A stretch of 64,000 nucleotides of DNA, from assembly GCA_947631455.1 (NCBI GenBank), contig CANRLH010000001.1, positions 62,001 to 126,000 of the forward strand. The letters run 5' to 3'. Every line of letters starts with the position of its first letter. The first letter of the stretch is position 1. The notes beneath the pieces were generated by a model. That model made no database searches, was not told where the DNA came from, and saw nothing but the letters and a program-made list of their open reading frames with translations. The stretch is from an uncultured Clostridia bacterium. GTDB taxonomy: Bacteria > Bacillota > Clostridia > Oscillospirales > Ruminococcaceae. Both the position numbers and the translations under genes were made by a program. Shown piece by piece: positions 36,035 to 45,148 of this stretch.

Positions 36035-36754
36035 ATGGTTAGAACTGCTATCTGTGATGACGATGCGGATTTCATTGTGAAAATACGAAAATCGTTAGAA
36101 CACCTAATCAATGAGACTGAAACGGATATGATCGTTGAGTCTTATTCTGATTCGTTGGATTTTTTTCAAGAGTATATGAAAAATCCGTACGATATTGTTT
36201 TTTTGGACATTGAAATGTCCGGGCTTTGTGGATTTCAAATCGTGGAAAAGCTGCGACTTGTAAACGATAACGTAATAGTTATTTTTATTTCAAGTCATGA
36301 CAACTATGTTTTTCGGTCTTTGGCTTTCAGACCGTTTCGGTTTATTCGCAAAAGCCGCTATGAAGAAGAATTGTATGAGGCATTTGTTGGTGCGCTTCAG
36401 GTTTTAGAGAGAAAGTCGAGAATCTTAAGCGTGGCTTCAGGCGGTGAAACTGTTCCTGTAAATTTATCGGATATTTTGTATTTCGACGTTTACAGCCATA
36501 GCGTTTTTCTGCACACAAACAGTGATAAAATGCCCGTGAGGCGGTCGTTGCAGGAGCTTGAAGATGAGCTTAAGTCTGTCGGATTTATAAGAATACATAA
36601 AAGCTATCTCGTAAATTCAAGACATATTTACTTTGTAAAATCTGCAAGCGTGGTTCTGGATGATCACAGTACCTTGCCCGTCAGCAAGCACAGAATCAAA
36701 GACGTCAGGGACAAGATGATCAAATACGTCAAGAGAGCAGAAAGTCTGGTGTAG
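36035..36754 (+). CDS. LytTR-family response regulator
   Basis: 239 residues. Receiver domain 1-120 with acidic pocket DDD at 8-10 and phospho-acceptor Asp58 (IVFLDIEMSG). LytTR DNA-binding domain 137-235 (ILYFDVYSHSVFLHT, FIRIHKSYLVNSRHI, LPVSKHR). LytTR regulators bind paired direct repeats just upstream of target promoters; such a repeat lies at 37602-37637. ATG after CTGGAGGATATTTTAAA. The kinase gene follows 4 nt later. Confidence 0.93.
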   Translation: MVRTAICDDDADFIVKIRKSLEHLINETETDMIVESYSDSLDFFQEYMKNPYDIVFLDIEMSGLCGFQIVEKLRLVNDNVIVIFISSHDNYVFRSLAFRPFRFIRKSRYEEELYEAFVGALQVLERKSRILSVASGGETVPVNLSDILYFDVYSHSVFLHTNSDKMPVRRSLQELEDELKSVGFIRIHKSYLVNSRHIYFVKSASVVLDDHSTLPVSKHRIKDVRDKMIKYVKRAESLV

Positions 36755-36758
36755 AGCT

Positions 36759-37523
36759 TTGCAAAAAGTGATCTGTAACATTACGTTACTTGGAATCGTT
36801 TCCGTTGTGTCGATGGTACTTCTGTTGACCGCACTCATCGTGGGATGTATTATATATCATCGCAAGGTGACTAAATATAAAACTGATCTGGGGCTTCTTA
36901 AAGCCCGGATTGATGAGCAGAATCACCGCATTGACGACCTTAAAGAACAGGAGCGTAAAATTGCTAAGATAAGGCACGACTACAAGAATCACATAATTAC
37001 CGGGTTGTCTCTGTTGAAAAACGGCGAAACGCTCAGGGCGCAAGAGTATTTCTCAAAGTATATCGATCAGGAGCTTTCAAAAGTTCAGGTTTATGTCGAT
37101 ACCTCAAACGCTCTGGTGAATGCGGTGGTCAACGAAAAATTCAGGCTTTGCTATCAAAAAGGCATAACCGCTGAGGCGGAAATTTCTTTCGTCGAGCAAA
37201 AAATCGACGATATTGACCTCTGTGCGGTTTTGTTTAACCTCCTCGACAACGCGATAGAAGCTTGCGAAAAGCTCGACAAAGAGCGCAGCTTAAAGCTTGT
37301 GATTTTTCAGCATAAGGCGTATCTTGTCGTGAGGGTGGAAAACACATCAGGCGACAATGTGCTTGAGAATAACCCGAGTCTTAAAACTACAAAGGCGGAT
37401 AAAGCGCACCACGGATTGGGAGTCAGAATCGTCAAAGATATTGTAAAAAAATATAACGGTGTTTTTAATGTCGATAACAGCGGCGGAAAATTCAGCGCTG
37501 AAGCATGGCTTGAAAACATTTGA
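36759..37523 (+). CDS. GHKL sensor histidine kinase with one membrane helix (AgrC-like catalytic part)
   Basis: 254 residues: one membrane segment (about 9-33), a coiled coil, a phospho-acceptor motif IRHDYKNHI (His73) and a GHKL ATPase domain with LFNLLDNAIEAC (N box) and HHGLGVRIVKDIV (G box). AgrC-type kinases usually carry five to seven membrane helices for peptide sensing; here that part is absent, so the signal is unclear. TTG start at 36759. Cognate to the LytTR regulator just upstream. Confidence 0.9.
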   Translation: MQKVICNITLLGIVSVVSMVLLLTALIVGCIIYHRKVTKYKTDLGLLKARIDEQNHRIDDLKEQERKIAKIRHDYKNHIITGLSLLKNGETLRAQEYFSKYIDQELSKVQVYVDTSNALVNAVVNEKFRLCYQKGITAEAEISFVEQKIDDIDLCAVLFNLLDNAIEACEKLDKERSLKLVIFQHKAYLVVRVENTSGDNVLENNPSLKTTKADKAHHGLGVRIVKDIVKKYNGVFNVDNSGGKFSAEAWLENI

Positions 37524-37531
37524 AGCTTGGA

Positions 37532-37565
37532 AAACAGTGGCAATTTTTTTGCCGCTGTTTTTTCT
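37532..37565 (+). terminator. Terminator after the two-component genes
   Basis: ACAGtGGCAA / TTGCCgCTGT stem followed by TTTTTTCT. Confidence 0.85.
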
Positions 37566-37601
37566 ACATTATTTTACATTTATATAAGAATTTAAACACG
37601 A

Positions 37602-37637
37602 TTTGACCAGTTGGGAAGAATTTTGACCAGTTGGGAA
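37602..37637 (+). repeat. Two copies of a 16-bp direct repeat, candidate LytTR operator
   Basis: TTTGACCAGTTGGGAA occurs at 37602-37617 and again at 37622-37637, period exactly 20 bp. Each contains CCAGTTGGG, which fits all but the first base of the LytTR half-site pattern (W-M-M-GTT-N-R-K). The repeats end 7 bp before a -35 element. Confidence 0.8.
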
Positions 37638-37644
37638 AAAGCTA

Positions 37645-37673
37645 TTGAGATTTTAAATCCGTTATGGTATTTT
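37645..37673 (+). promoter_or_regulatory. Weak promoter of the dockerin protein gene
   Basis: TTGAGA (37645-37650), 17-bp spacer, TATTTT (37668-37673). The poor -10 is as expected for an activator-dependent promoter with the direct repeats just upstream. Confidence 0.6.
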
Positions 37674-37728
37674 TAATTTGTAAGTTTTCTATTTTATGAT
37701 ACTTAAATTTAATCTGGGAGGTTTATTT

Positions 37729-40700
37729 ATGAAATTCAGAAGAATTTTAAGCGGTATTTTAGCCGCGACAGTCGCAGTATCATCGTTAGCGGTTTCTTCG
37801 TTTACGGCATACGGCGAAGATGCTCCAAGCGATGTTGTCACGCCTGACAGCGGCTCTTGGAAAAATACCACAGCAAGCAATTCCGCAAAATTGGATCTTG
37901 TTTCTAATTTTGGTACGGGCGAAGTTATTTCAAAGCTTGCAGAAAAAACAGAGATCTATGTTACTTTTGATGTAACAGGAGTTGACTCTGACACAGAGGC
38001 ATTTTTGCCGATAGCTGTAAAGAACAGCGTAACACATTGGAATGCAGACGATAACTGTCCGTTAGTAGAAACACCTACCGACGGCACATATACCGTAAAG
38101 TATTCGGGAGATGCGATTTCTGCTGATGCTGTTTTCAACTATCTTGGAGTAAACTTCAAGACAAAATCCAGCAGCGGAAAAACAGACAAGAAGGTAACAA
38201 GTATTACTCTTAAGTATGTTACCCTCACTGACCCAAGCAAGGCTGAGCCGCCTGCCGGCGATGACCCTGAACCTACCGACTACATATTTGATTACACATA
38301 TGGGTCAAATGATTCTACATATGGTGAGGTATACCGTGCAACGCTGAAATCAAACTATGTTGAACTTTTACAGCAACATAACACAACAGAAATAGTATTT
38401 CCTGAAGAGTATGATGACCAAGGCGAACACGGAAAATTACCGGTAGTTTGGCTTAGTTTTAGACTCGGAGACTCTTTCACTCCGGATGAATATGTAACAT
38501 CCATTATATTAAACAGCAAAATTTACAATACAGGATCGGGTTATTTTGCATATGCAAAGAAGCTTGAGAAGGTAGTATTTAAATACTCGGGTGACAGTTT
38601 TGAGTTCAACAGGTTAGGATATAGGTCAGCTAGTGCCTATAGTGACAGCATAAAGGAAATATACCTTTACGCAACAGATTTAAAATCTGTAAACACCGAC
38701 GCATTCAGAGAAATGAACAAGGATTTAAAAATCTATGTAACCAATAATACTGTAAAGCAGAAACTACTTGATTCAACCAAAGAAAGCACATACTATCAAC
38801 TTAAAGACGAGCAGGTTATTGTTATGGGCAGCAAGCCGGCAGAGCCCGATCCTACCGACTACATATTTGATTACTCATATTCGGCAGGCACACAAGTGTA
38901 TTATGCATCTTTAAAGGCTAACTATATCGAGCTTTTGAAAGAGAAAAACACAACGGAAATAGTATTCCCTGAGGAATATGATGACCAAACTAACGGAAAA
39001 CATCCGGTAGATACACTTTCCTTTAAAATAGGAAGCAGATCTACACCGGACGAATATGTAACATCTATAACATTTAATAGTAATATTTCTAGCGCTGGTT
39101 CTGGAACGTTTGCATGTGCAAAGAAACTTGAGAAGGTAGTATATAAATACTCGGGTGATGCATTTAAAGTAGATAGAATGGCATATAATGTACTTCTCGG
39201 TAATAGCGACAGCATAAAGGAAATATACCTTTATGCAACAGGATTAAGCTCTGTAGACAAGGACGCATTCAGAGCAATGAACACAGATTTAAAAATCTAT
39301 GTTACAAACAGTGCAGTAAAGCAGAAACTGCTTGATTCAACCAAAGAAAGCACACAGTATCAACTTAAAGACGAGCAGGTTATTATTATGGAATCAAGCG
39401 ACCCGATTGACTATACAGAGCTTGACAAGGCTATTGAGTCAGCGGAGGATATAGTAACCAATCACAGCGAAGAATATTCAGAGGAATCATTAAACGCACT
39501 TAAGACTGAGCTTGAAAAGGCAAGGAAGTTAAAAGACGGTAGTGCTGTACAGGGCGATGTAGATTTAGCTGTAAAATCACTTAACGCAAGCATAGAGGGC
39601 CTTGTTACAAAGAAGGTTGCCGAGCTAAAAGAACAGCTTCAGACAAAAATAACGGAAGGCGAAAGCGTTAAGAAAAACTTATACACACCTACATCATACC
39701 AGGCATTTACTGAAGCTTTAAATGCCGCAAGGCTGGTGGTCGGCAAAGAGAAATTAATTGAGCAGGATGTTCAGACAGCGCTTGATAACCTCACAGCAGC
39801 GGCAGCTGTTGACGAAACAGGACTTGCTGAAACAGGTCTTAAGAAGAGAGCTTCACTTAGTAAAGTATCAGAGTTTCAAAAGCACCACAACTCAGCGATA
39901 AGATCTAACAGGGGTTCATATACCGAGGATTCGTGGACAGAGTATCAGAAGGTTCTCGACGAATACGAAAAGGTATATACAGCGGCAGATGCAAGTGACT
40001 GTGATGCTACAGATCAGCAGATTGATAAGGCAATGAGCGATCTTGATGCAGCGGCTAAAAATCTTAAATTTATACCGCTTAATGAAGAAGAGTATAAAAA
40101 GGCAAAGGAAGCGGTTGAAGCCCTTCTTGCTGAAGAAAACTCACCGTATACTCCTAACACTTTAACGTCATTGAGGAACCTTTATGAAGCTCAGACGGGT
40201 AGTTTTTATAATGCGGCAATTGAGCGTAATTCACAGAATGAGCTTGATCAGATTACACAGAGGTTAAAAGATGCTATAGACCCAAGCTCAAGCAGTTACA
40301 TACTGGCTAAGAAGGGCGATACAACGGCACTTCAGCCTCTTGTAGACGATTGTGCTAAGCTTGTTGAGAGCGACTACACATTAGATTCATGGAAGCTTGT
40401 TAAGGATAAGCTTGATGCTGCACAGGCGCTTTTGGATGATCCTGACAACGCCGGTGAAGAAGATATAGCAACTACAAAGGACGAGCTTACAAAAGCGATA
40501 GAAGCTTTAGTAGTAGATTACAGTGAGGGAGAAAAGACCTCGGGAATCGGAAAGCTAATGCCGCTTGGAAAGGAAACGACTCTTGACAGCGGTAAAGCAG
40601 ACGAGAGTATGGCAGGCGCAGTAAAGATAAGATATATCTTTGACTGTGCAGCAGACACAGACTTTAGTGAATATACAACTATTGATGCAACAGCAGTAAT

Positions 40701-41577
40701 AAACGGAACAAACAACTACAAGCAGTTTAAGGGTAACAACAATCAAAAGGGAGCTAAGGACTGTTCAGTAACACTTGATCTTGCGAGTGCTATCGAAGTT
40801 GGCGACAGTTATACTATCAAGGCAGACACATATGCATGGAATGAAGCAGCAGACTATGTATATCTGGTAACAAGGATCGAATATCTTGACGCAGAAGGAA
40901 AGGTACTTAAGATGTTCACAGGCGGCGGAGAGACAGCTAAGCTTGACAAGTACAAGAAGGCTATCGAAGACGCTAAGGCGCTTGTTGAGAGTGGCGAGTA
41001 CACAGAAGAGAGTGTAGCTGCACTTCAGACAGCTATTGACAATGCACAGGCACTTCTTGATGAAACAGAAGGAAAGCCGTTGCCGTCACAGATGGAAGAT
41101 CCGGCGGCAGCACTTGACGAAGCAGTTAAGGCACTTGTTCCGATCGAGGTTCCGGTTTTAGGAGCTATTGAGGGAACGATCAAAACACCGGGAACAGATG
41201 CTGAGGTAACAGTAACCGTAGCAACAGCAGACGGCGAGACAGTTGCAGAAGCAACGGCAGCAAACGGGGAGTATTCGATATCAGATCTTGAGGACGGAGA
41301 ATATATCGTAACATTCGCAGCAGATGGCTATGCAGCAAGGAGCTATACCGCAGCGGTAGCAGGCGGCAGCGTAACGCTTGAGGCAGAGATCCACCTTTAC
41401 GGCGATGTAAACGGCGACGGAGAGATAACCACGGCAGACGTAGGAATGGCAAACTCACACGCAAGAGAAGTATCAGCACTTGAGGGATATGACTTTGATG
41501 TAGCTGAAGTAACAGGCGACGGCGAGGTTACAACTGCGGATGTAGGAGTTATCAACGCGACCGCTCAGGGAATCTAA
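37729..41577 (+). CDS. Large secreted multidomain protein ending in a dockerin
   Basis: 1282 residues. Signal peptide 1-30 (cut near FTAYGED). Two homologous modules of about 180 residues start with PTDYIFDYTYG and PTDYIFDYSYS and contain TTEIVFPEEYDDQ; they resemble BspA-type leucine-rich folds (AFREMNKDLKIYVTN). A long series of helical FIVAR-like repeats follows (SYQAFTEALNAARLVVGKE, DSWKLVKDKLDAAQALLDD). Near the end is a carboxypeptidase-regulatory-like beta domain (GEYSISDLEDGEYIVTF). The last 60 residues are a dockerin with two calcium loops (GDVNGDGEITTADVG and TGDGEVTTADVG). No catalytic domain was recognised; adhesion or scaffold-docked binding is likely. ATG at 37729 follows GGGAGGTTTATTT. 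Confidence 0.88.
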   Translation: MKFRRILSGILAATVAVSSLAVSSFTAYGEDAPSDVVTPDSGSWKNTTASNSAKLDLVSNFGTGEVISKLAEKTEIYVTFDVTGVDSDTEAFLPIAVKNSVTHWNADDNCPLVETPTDGTYTVKYSGDAISADAVFNYLGVNFKTKSSSGKTDKKVTSITLKYVTLTDPSKAEPPAGDDPEPTDYIFDYTYGSNDSTYGEVYRATLKSNYVELLQQHNTTEIVFPEEYDDQGEHGKLPVVWLSFRLGDSFTPDEYVTSIILNSKIYNTGSGYFAYAKKLEKVVFKYSGDSFEFNRLGYRSASAYSDSIKEIYLYATDLKSVNTDAFREMNKDLKIYVTNNTVKQKLLDSTKESTYYQLKDEQVIVMGSKPAEPDPTDYIFDYSYSAGTQVYYASLKANYIELLKEKNTTEIVFPEEYDDQTNGKHPVDTLSFKIGSRSTPDEYVTSITFNSNISSAGSGTFACAKKLEKVVYKYSGDAFKVDRMAYNVLLGNSDSIKEIYLYATGLSSVDKDAFRAMNTDLKIYVTNSAVKQKLLDSTKESTQYQLKDEQVIIMESSDPIDYTELDKAIESAEDIVTNHSEEYSEESLNALKTELEKARKLKDGSAVQGDVDLAVKSLNASIEGLVTKKVAELKEQLQTKITEGESVKKNLYTPTSYQAFTEALNAARLVVGKEKLIEQDVQTALDNLTAAAAVDETGLAETGLKKRASLSKVSEFQKHHNSAIRSNRGSYTEDSWTEYQKVLDEYEKVYTAADASDCDATDQQIDKAMSDLDAAAKNLKFIPLNEEEYKKAKEAVEALLAEENSPYTPNTLTSLRNLYEAQTGSFYNAAIERNSQNELDQITQRLKDAIDPSSSSYILAKKGDTTALQPLVDDCAKLVESDYTLDSWKLVKDKLDAAQALLDDPDNAGEEDIATTKDELTKAIEALVVDYSEGEKTSGIGKLMPLGKETTLDSGKADESMAGAVKIRYIFDCAADTDFSEYTTIDATAVINGTNNYKQFKGNNNQKGAKDCSVTLDLASAIEVGDSYTIKADTYAWNEAADYVYLVTRIEYLDAEGKVLKMFTGGGETAKLDKYKKAIEDAKALVESGEYTEESVAALQTAIDNAQALLDETEGKPLPSQMEDPAAALDEAVKALVPIEVPVLGAIEGTIKTPGTDAEVTVTVATADGETVAEATAANGEYSISDLEDGEYIVTFAADGYAARSYTAAVAGGSVTLEAEIHLYGDVNGDGEITTADVGMANSHAREVSALEGYDFDVAEVTGDGEVTTADVGVINATAQGI

Positions 41578-41611
41578 CATAAGATATCTTCCTAATAATA
41601 AGTTACACATA

Positions 41612-41650
41612 CGAAAAAGCGGCAGCCTGAAAAGGTCTGCCGTTTTTTCG
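41612..41650 (+). terminator. Terminator after the dockerin protein gene
   Basis: AAAAAGCGGCAG / CTGCCGTTTTTT hairpin with the T run built in. Confidence 0.88.
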
Positions 41651-41728
41651 TACCGGAAAAAAAGGATAATTTGTGCAATCTGCCAAATTATGAAAAAATT
41701 TATTGTGCATTATTTCGGGGATATTTTC

Positions 41729-41757
41729 TTGAAACATGGAAATAAATTTAGTATAAT
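41729..41757 (+). promoter_or_regulatory. Sigma-A promoter of fucO
   Basis: TTGAAA (41729-41734), 17-bp spacer, TATAAT (41752-41757). Confidence 0.83.
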
Positions 41758-41802
41758 ATATTTAGCGAAATACACCGAAATTTTACAAAGGAGAGTAAGA
41801 AA

Positions 41803-42948
41803 ATGGCAAGAATGATTTTAAATGAAACGTCATATTTCGGCGCGGGCTCGATATCTGAGATCGTGAACGAAGCACAAGCGAGGGGCTTCAAGAAAGCGCT
41901 TGTGGTGACGGACAAGGATCTTATCAAATTCAAGGTAGCGGATAAAGTTACCGCGCTTCTTGACAAGGCGGGACTTCCCTATGAAATTTTTGACGAGGTA
42001 AAGGCAAATCCCACGGTGGCCATCGTCAAGAAGGGAGTAGAGGTGTTTAAGGCATCGGGCGCTGATTATCTTATAGCGATTGGCGGCGGCTCGCCAATTG
42101 ACACAGCAAAGGCAATAGGAATAATCATACGCAACCCTGAGTTTTCGGATGTAGTTTCACTTGAGGGTGTAGCTCCGACAAAGAACCCGTGCGTACCGAT
42201 TATAGCCGTACCTACAACCGCAGGAACGGCGGCAGAGGTCACGATAAACTATGTTATCACCGATGAGGAGAAGAAGAGAAAGTTTGTGTGTGTTGACACG
42301 CATGATATCCCGATAGTCGCGGTAGTAGACTATGAGATGATGTCGTCCATGCCAAAGGGACTTACAGCTTCCACGGGAATGGATGCGCTCACGCACGCTA
42401 TTGAGGGATACACGACGCTTGGCGCATGGGAGCTTACGGACATGCTTCATTTAAAGGCGATAGAGGTTATCTCGAGATCGCTGAGAGCAGCTGTAAACAA
42501 CGAGCCCAAGGGCAGAGAGGACATGGCTCTCGGACAATATATTGCAGGAATGGGATTTTCAAACGTAGGTTTGGGAGTTGTTCACGGAATGGCTCACCCA
42601 CTGGGCGCATTTTATGACACACCTCATGGAATAGCAAACGCGGTTCTTTTGCCGTACGTTATGGAATACAATGCGGAGTACACAGGAGAAAAGTTTAAGT
42701 ACATTGCCGAGGCGATGGGAGTTGACACCGCAGGAATGAGCGAGGCCGAGTACAGAAAGGCAGCGGTTGATGCAGTTAAGCAGCTTTCAAAAGACGTAGG
42801 AATCCCTGAAAAGCTGCACGAAATAGGTGTTAAGGAAGAGGATCTTCAGGCATTGTCTGAATCCGCATATGCTGATGTCTGCACGGGAGGAAATCCGCGT
42901 CCTTGCACAGTAGAGTCAATTCTTGAGATTTACAAGACAGCGTTTTAG
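41803..42948 (+). CDS. fucO: Lactaldehyde reductase (iron-dependent alcohol dehydrogenase)
   Basis: 381 residues, almost colinear with Escherichia coli FucO: RMILNETSYFG, ADYLIAIGGGSPIDTAKAIG, PTTAGTAAEVTINYVITDEE, VHGMAHPLGAFYDTPHGIAN and CTGGNPR. It reduces L-lactaldehyde from fucose or rhamnose breakdown to 1,2-propanediol with NADH. Metal ligands are the Asp in the GGGS-to-HAIEG core and the three His in THAIEG, VHGMAH and TPHG. ATG behind AAAGGAGAGTAAGAAA. No fuculose kinase/aldolase pair is visible nearby, but a GH95 enzyme is 8 kb away. Confidence 0.95.
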   Translation: MARMILNETSYFGAGSISEIVNEAQARGFKKALVVTDKDLIKFKVADKVTALLDKAGLPYEIFDEVKANPTVAIVKKGVEVFKASGADYLIAIGGGSPIDTAKAIGIIIRNPEFSDVVSLEGVAPTKNPCVPIIAVPTTAGTAAEVTINYVITDEEKKRKFVCVDTHDIPIVAVVDYEMMSSMPKGLTASTGMDALTHAIEGYTTLGAWELTDMLHLKAIEVISRSLRAAVNNEPKGREDMALGQYIAGMGFSNVGLGVVHGMAHPLGAFYDTPHGIANAVLLPYVMEYNAEYTGEKFKYIAEAMGVDTAGMSEAEYRKAAVDAVKQLSKDVGIPEKLHEIGVKEEDLQALSESAYADVCTGGNPRPCTVESILEIYKTAF

Positions 42949-43013
42949 TATAGATGAAAATTCCTCTCTGCATAAGCGGGGAGGGATTTGTGTATAAAGA
43001 AGGAGAAAAATAT

Positions 43014-44018
43014 ATGCAATCGAAAAGACTGTTGAGCATATTGACTTTGCTTTTGACGACGATGTTTTTATGCTCCTGCGGGGAATCCAAAACAACCACC
43101 GGGGTAAAGCTGCCGGAGGGGCTTACATCTCAAAGTGACATAACTTATGAGGAAGCGATAGAGCAGATAAAGTATGACAAAAACGTAGATGATATATACA
43201 GATGGACGTCAAGCGCATTTTTTCTCATGGGTGCAATTTATTGCTGCGATACGGGAGTAAACTTTTCGGGTCCGGACATAAACGGAAAGAATCGTTCGAC
43301 TGATGAAGGAGTTACCGTTTTTATGAATGAGTTGGAGGAAAGCCTTAAGGCTGAGCCTGAATATTCAAAGTACATGAGCGGCATACCTGATACTGCAAAA
43401 AAGACGGCATATTTTAAATGCACGGACGCTTTGAAGGACGCATATCAGAAGTATCTTGATTCTCCTCCAACGATAGATGATTTACAGCCATCTGTGGATA
43501 TAAGCATAAGCCGAATGGCAGAGTATATAAGCTGTTTTTACGAGGTTTCAGACAACTATGATGCAACGAACTATCTTTTTTCTTGTGTAAACGACCGGAT
43601 ATATGAAAGACTTGCAACTGCGGAGCTATATATAAACTATAGTGAGCAATGGGAAAAGAATATGGAGTCAAAGGAATATGTAAGGACTCCCCGTGATTCA
43701 AGGATGGATAAGGTTATGAATGGGGTTTATAACTATGGGTTCGTAGCTTATCTTGTTCCGGAAGAAATCGACATAGATTTTGAGATAATGCAGCTTGAGA
43801 CAACTATGGGAATGAAGACTAAGCTTGAAGCAATAATAGAAGAAGCTTTTAGCGGGGATAACATAAAGATATCAGCGTGCAAGGATTTTGTTAAAGAAGC
43901 AAACAGGCTCTTTGAGGTTTTGCGGCTGCACCGTCCGGAGTACGGAGATTCACAGTATGCCGACAAATTTGACTTTAACCTTGACAAACTTGAAGAGTTA
44001 AGGGCAAAATTTTACTGA
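43014..44018 (+). CDS. Lipoprotein of unknown function, paralogue 1
   Basis: 334 residues. Lipoprotein signal peptide with lipobox LCSC (cut before the second Cys). The mature chain is helical and charged. It shares a start motif (ITYEEAIEQIKYDKN) and end motif (MGMKTKLEAI, ANRLFEVLRLHRPE, YADKFDFNLDKLEEL) with the next gene. ATG at 43014 is preceded by AGAAGGAGAAAAATAT; an in-frame start 60 nt earlier lacks a ribosome site and a signal peptide. Surface location is expected; function unknown. Confidence 0.82.
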   Translation: MQSKRLLSILTLLLTTMFLCSCGESKTTTGVKLPEGLTSQSDITYEEAIEQIKYDKNVDDIYRWTSSAFFLMGAIYCCDTGVNFSGPDINGKNRSTDEGVTVFMNELEESLKAEPEYSKYMSGIPDTAKKTAYFKCTDALKDAYQKYLDSPPTIDDLQPSVDISISRMAEYISCFYEVSDNYDATNYLFSCVNDRIYERLATAELYINYSEQWEKNMESKEYVRTPRDSRMDKVMNGVYNYGFVAYLVPEEIDIDFEIMQLETTMGMKTKLEAIIEEAFSGDNIKISACKDFVKEANRLFEVLRLHRPEYGDSQYADKFDFNLDKLEELRAKFY

Positions 44019-44088
44019 ATATAATGTCAGTTTTTTGGTCTTTTTCGCCTATATATATTATAGAAACCATATATAGGGAGGAGATAAT

Positions 44089-45087
44089 GTGATAAAAAAA
44101 TTTTTTATTATTGCACTTACAGCCTTGCTTACGGTAAGCGCTGCCGCCTGCGGCGAGGATGAAAGCGAGAATGAAAATTCTGTAAAAGTGCCCAAAAGCA
44201 TAGGCATCGAAAGCTCGGTTACTTATGATGAGGCGATAGAAGGTATCAGGTATGATGAGAAAACCGCTTATATCATGGATTGGGTAGATGACATTTATAC
44301 AAATCTACTTTTGCTTACCATGCCGACTACCATTCAAGAAAGCTCCGGTCGGGTAATATCAAACATGATTGAAGATAAAAAAACGGGCGAAAGCAGAATA
44401 AACACGGAAGTGACAAACGAGTGTTTAAGAAATCTTGAAACCGCTTTTAAGGCGGAGCCTGAATATACCGAGCATATGTCAAAAATACCCTTTGCCGCTT
44501 TAAGAGAGGCATATTTAAAGTTTATTGGTATATCTAAGGAAATGCAGCAAAAATATTCAGAAACGGGACCTACATTTGATCCCATTTACAACGACTTTTC
44601 TAAAGACAAGGTATACAGTAGATTTTATCAGTATTATTCAAGCATACCTAAGTATGATGAAAATGCTGACGCAAAGGAGTATTTTCAGTTGCTGACAGGT
44701 ATAATGGAAGGTTCCCTTTACACTATTGAGTCATACTGTATATACGATAGGAGCATCTCTCAGACAGAAAAAGAGCAGAACACGGCACAGCAAAGGGTAG
44801 ATTACAGTCTCTTCTCAGGTGCAGCAAACCTTTATGACGTGGATTTTGAGTTATCCAGGCTTGAAACAGTAATGGGAATGAAAAGCAGCTTAGATGCGAT
44901 TGCAGACAGGTGTTTCGGAACCGATGAAACTGCGGTGAAAGCCTATAATGATTATATGAAGGAAGTAAACCGCCTTTATGAAATAGTAAGGCTGCATCAC
45001 CCGGAGGATGCAAGTACAGATTATGCGCAAAAATACAATTATAATCTTGACAAGCTTCATGAGCTTAAGATAAAGCTGAATCAATAA
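44089..45087 (+). CDS. Lipoprotein of unknown function, paralogue 2
   Basis: 332 residues, tandem paralogue of the preceding gene. Lipobox SAAAC, then VTYDEAIEGIRYDEKT and, at the end, MGMKSSLDAI, VNRLYEIVRLHHPED, YAQKYNYNLDKLHEL. The central parts have diverged, so the duplication is old. GTG start at 44089 with GGGAGGAGATAAT. Function unknown. Confidence 0.82.
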   Translation: MIKKFFIIALTALLTVSAAACGEDESENENSVKVPKSIGIESSVTYDEAIEGIRYDEKTAYIMDWVDDIYTNLLLLTMPTTIQESSGRVISNMIEDKKTGESRINTEVTNECLRNLETAFKAEPEYTEHMSKIPFAALREAYLKFIGISKEMQQKYSETGPTFDPIYNDFSKDKVYSRFYQYYSSIPKYDENADAKEYFQLLTGIMEGSLYTIESYCIYDRSISQTEKEQNTAQQRVDYSLFSGAANLYDVDFELSRLETVMGMKSSLDAIADRCFGTDETAVKAYNDYMKEVNRLYEIVRLHHPEDASTDYAQKYNYNLDKLHELKIKLNQ

Positions 45088-45103
45088 TATTCAGAAAGCA
45101 AAA

Positions 45104-45129
45104 CTGCCCTATCAAAGATGATAGGGCAG
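45104..45129. terminator. Perfect hairpin between convergent genes
   Basis: CTGCCCTATCA-AAGA-TGATAGGGCAG, 11 bp. The T run is better on the minus strand (TTTTGCTTT), so it mainly ends the phosphatase transcript. Confidence 0.85.
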
Positions 45130-45148
45130 CTCTATTCTTAAACAAACC

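Noticed and set aside
37696-37728. Earlier in-frame start of the dockerin protein
   Set aside because: It would precede the strong GGGAGG site and destroy the signal peptide start at 37729.
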